Origin: Clostridia bacterium
Lineage (GTDB): Bacteria > Bacillota > Clostridia > Christensenellales > Aristaeellaceae
DNA length: 5,630 nucleotides
Assembly (NCBI GenBank): GCA_900754755.1
Contig: CAAEEC010000234.1
Location: forward strand, 1-5,630
Reading direction: 5' to 3'
A model generated the notes under the pieces. It ran no database searches. It was not told where the DNA came from and saw only the letters and a program-made list of their open reading frames with translations. Made by a program: the position numbers and the translations under genes. How positions within the stretch are numbered: position 1 is the stretch's first letter; the number at the start of each line of letters is the position of its first letter. Positions 4,951-5,630 of this stretch are shown here, one piece after another.

Positions 4951-5630
4951 ATGCCGAAAATTACGTTTATGGGCGCGGGCAGCACGGTGTTCGCCAAGAA
5001 TGTGTTGGGCGATTCCATGATGACCCCGGCGCTGGAAGATTCTGTCATTGCACTGTACGATATCGACGCCGTGCGCCTGGAGGATTCCAAGCGTATGTTG
5101 GACACCATCAACCGCAACAACGGTAGCAAGGCCACCATCGAAACCTATCTGGGCGTGGAAAACCGCAAGGCCGCGCTGCGCGGCGCGAACTACGTGGTGG
5201 ACGCCATCCAGGTGGGCGGCTATGAGCCCTGCACCGTGACCGATTTCGAAATCCCCAAAAAATACGGCCTGCGCCAGACCATCGCGGATACGCTGGGCAT
5301 CGGCGGCATCTTCCGCGCGCTGCGCACCATCCCGGTGCTGTTCGATTTCGCGCGCGATATGGAAGAAGTCTGCCCGGATGCGTGGTTCCTCAATTACACC
5401 AACCCCATGGCCATGCTCTCCGGCGCCATGCAGCGCTATACGGGCGTAAAGACCGTGGGTCTGTGCCACAGCGTGCAGGTGTGCTGCGAAGGGCTGATGA
5501 AAGGCCTTGGCATGGAATATGACGACACCGTGCAATGGAAGATCGCGGGCATCAACCACCAGGCCTGGCTGCTGGAAGTCACGAAAAACGGCGTGGATCT
5601 CTATCCAGAAATCAAGCGCCGCGCGCTCGC
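4951..5630 (+). CDS. melA: Family GH4 alpha-galactosidase, MelA-like, N-terminal part (3' end outside the window)
   Basis: The first 226 codons are present and the frame is open at the window end; the family is usually about 430-450 aa, so roughly half is visible. GH4 enzymes hydrolyse glycosides using NAD+ and a divalent metal, usually Mn2+, by transient oxidation at sugar C3 and elimination. Visible support includes the dinucleotide motif ITFMGAGST (Gly8, Gly10), QVGGYEPCTVTDFE (87-100), QTIADTLGIGGIFRALRTIP (109-128), the NYTNPMAM motif (148-155), and metal and active-site segments LCHS (Cys172, His173) and GINH (Asn202, His203). Several of these stretches match my memory of E. coli MelA almost word for word, which favours alpha-galactosidase over 6-phospho-glycosidase or alpha-galacturonidase members. 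The start is set by AAAGGA (4937-4942), 8 nt before ATG. The gene lies 85 bp after the oxidoreductase with two hairpins between and no new promoter. The exact substrate remains less certain than the family. Confidence 0.9.
   Translation, partial: MPKITFMGAGSTVFAKNVLGDSMMTPALEDSVIALYDIDAVRLEDSKRMLDTINRNNGSKATIETYLGVENRKAALRGANYVVDAIQVGGYEPCTVTDFEIPKKYGLRQTIADTLGIGGIFRALRTIPVLFDFARDMEEVCPDAWFLNYTNPMAMLSGAMQRYTGVKTVGLCHSVQVCCEGLMKGLGMEYDDTVQWKIAGINHQAWLLEVTKNGVDLYPEIKRRAL

Noticed and set aside
4849..5559. A 236-codon minus-strand open frame opposite the GH4 gene
   Set aside because: It is a mirror frame of an unmistakable GH4 coding region, crosses both intergenic hairpins and has no recognisable motif.

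Overview
The window looks like a piece of chromosome from a GC-rich bacterium, most probably a Bacillota/Clostridia-type anaerobe. The reasons are strong Shine-Dalgarno sequences (AGGAGG, AAAGGAG), clean -35/-10 promoters, intrinsic hairpin terminators, an OmpR/PhoP-type regulator paired with a WalK/PhoR/ResE-like kinase, and a small ferritin-like helical protein of a kind I associate with Clostridia. The taxonomic placement is an inference from gene style, not a proof. I see no mobile element, CRISPR array, tRNA or rRNA.

Layout from left to right: (1) 1-414, plus strand, the 3' end of a PHP-domain metallophosphoesterase gene. (2) 389-2859, minus strand, a two-gene operon: an OmpR/PhoP-family response regulator (2149-2859), then a membrane HAMP-PAS histidine kinase (389-2152). 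The two overlap by 4 bp in an ATGA junction and are driven by a promoter at 2889-2917. The kinase gene runs 26 bp into the convergent PHP gene. (3) 3068-3523, plus strand, a 151-aa predicted four-helix (ferritin-like) protein with a perfect Shine-Dalgarno and a hairpin terminator at 3529-3573. (4) 3628-5630, plus strand, a sugar-metabolism unit: a near-consensus promoter (TTGACA-N17-TATCAT), a Gfo/Idh/MocA-family NAD(P)-dependent oxidoreductase (3699-4865), a two-hairpin intergenic region, and the first 226 codons of a MelA-like family GH4 alpha-galactosidase (4951 to the window end).

How the genes work together: the kinase and regulator form one two-component pathway. The kinase senses an unknown signal at the cell surface and phosphorylates the regulator, which binds DNA. 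The oxidoreductase and GH4 enzyme probably act in one carbohydrate pathway, since GH4 glycosidases cleave by a transient NAD-dependent oxidation at sugar C3 and the neighbour is itself a sugar-type dehydrogenase. Nothing in the sequence links the two-component system to the sugar genes beyond proximity.

The window is mostly ordinary chromosomal gene content. The points most worth a second look are the paired hairpins between the oxidoreductase and the GH4 gene, the oxidoreductase/GH4 pairing itself, the tandem 15-bp duplication inside the kinase's first membrane segment, and the convergent coding overlap at 389-414. I found no convincing evidence of a previously undescribed system.
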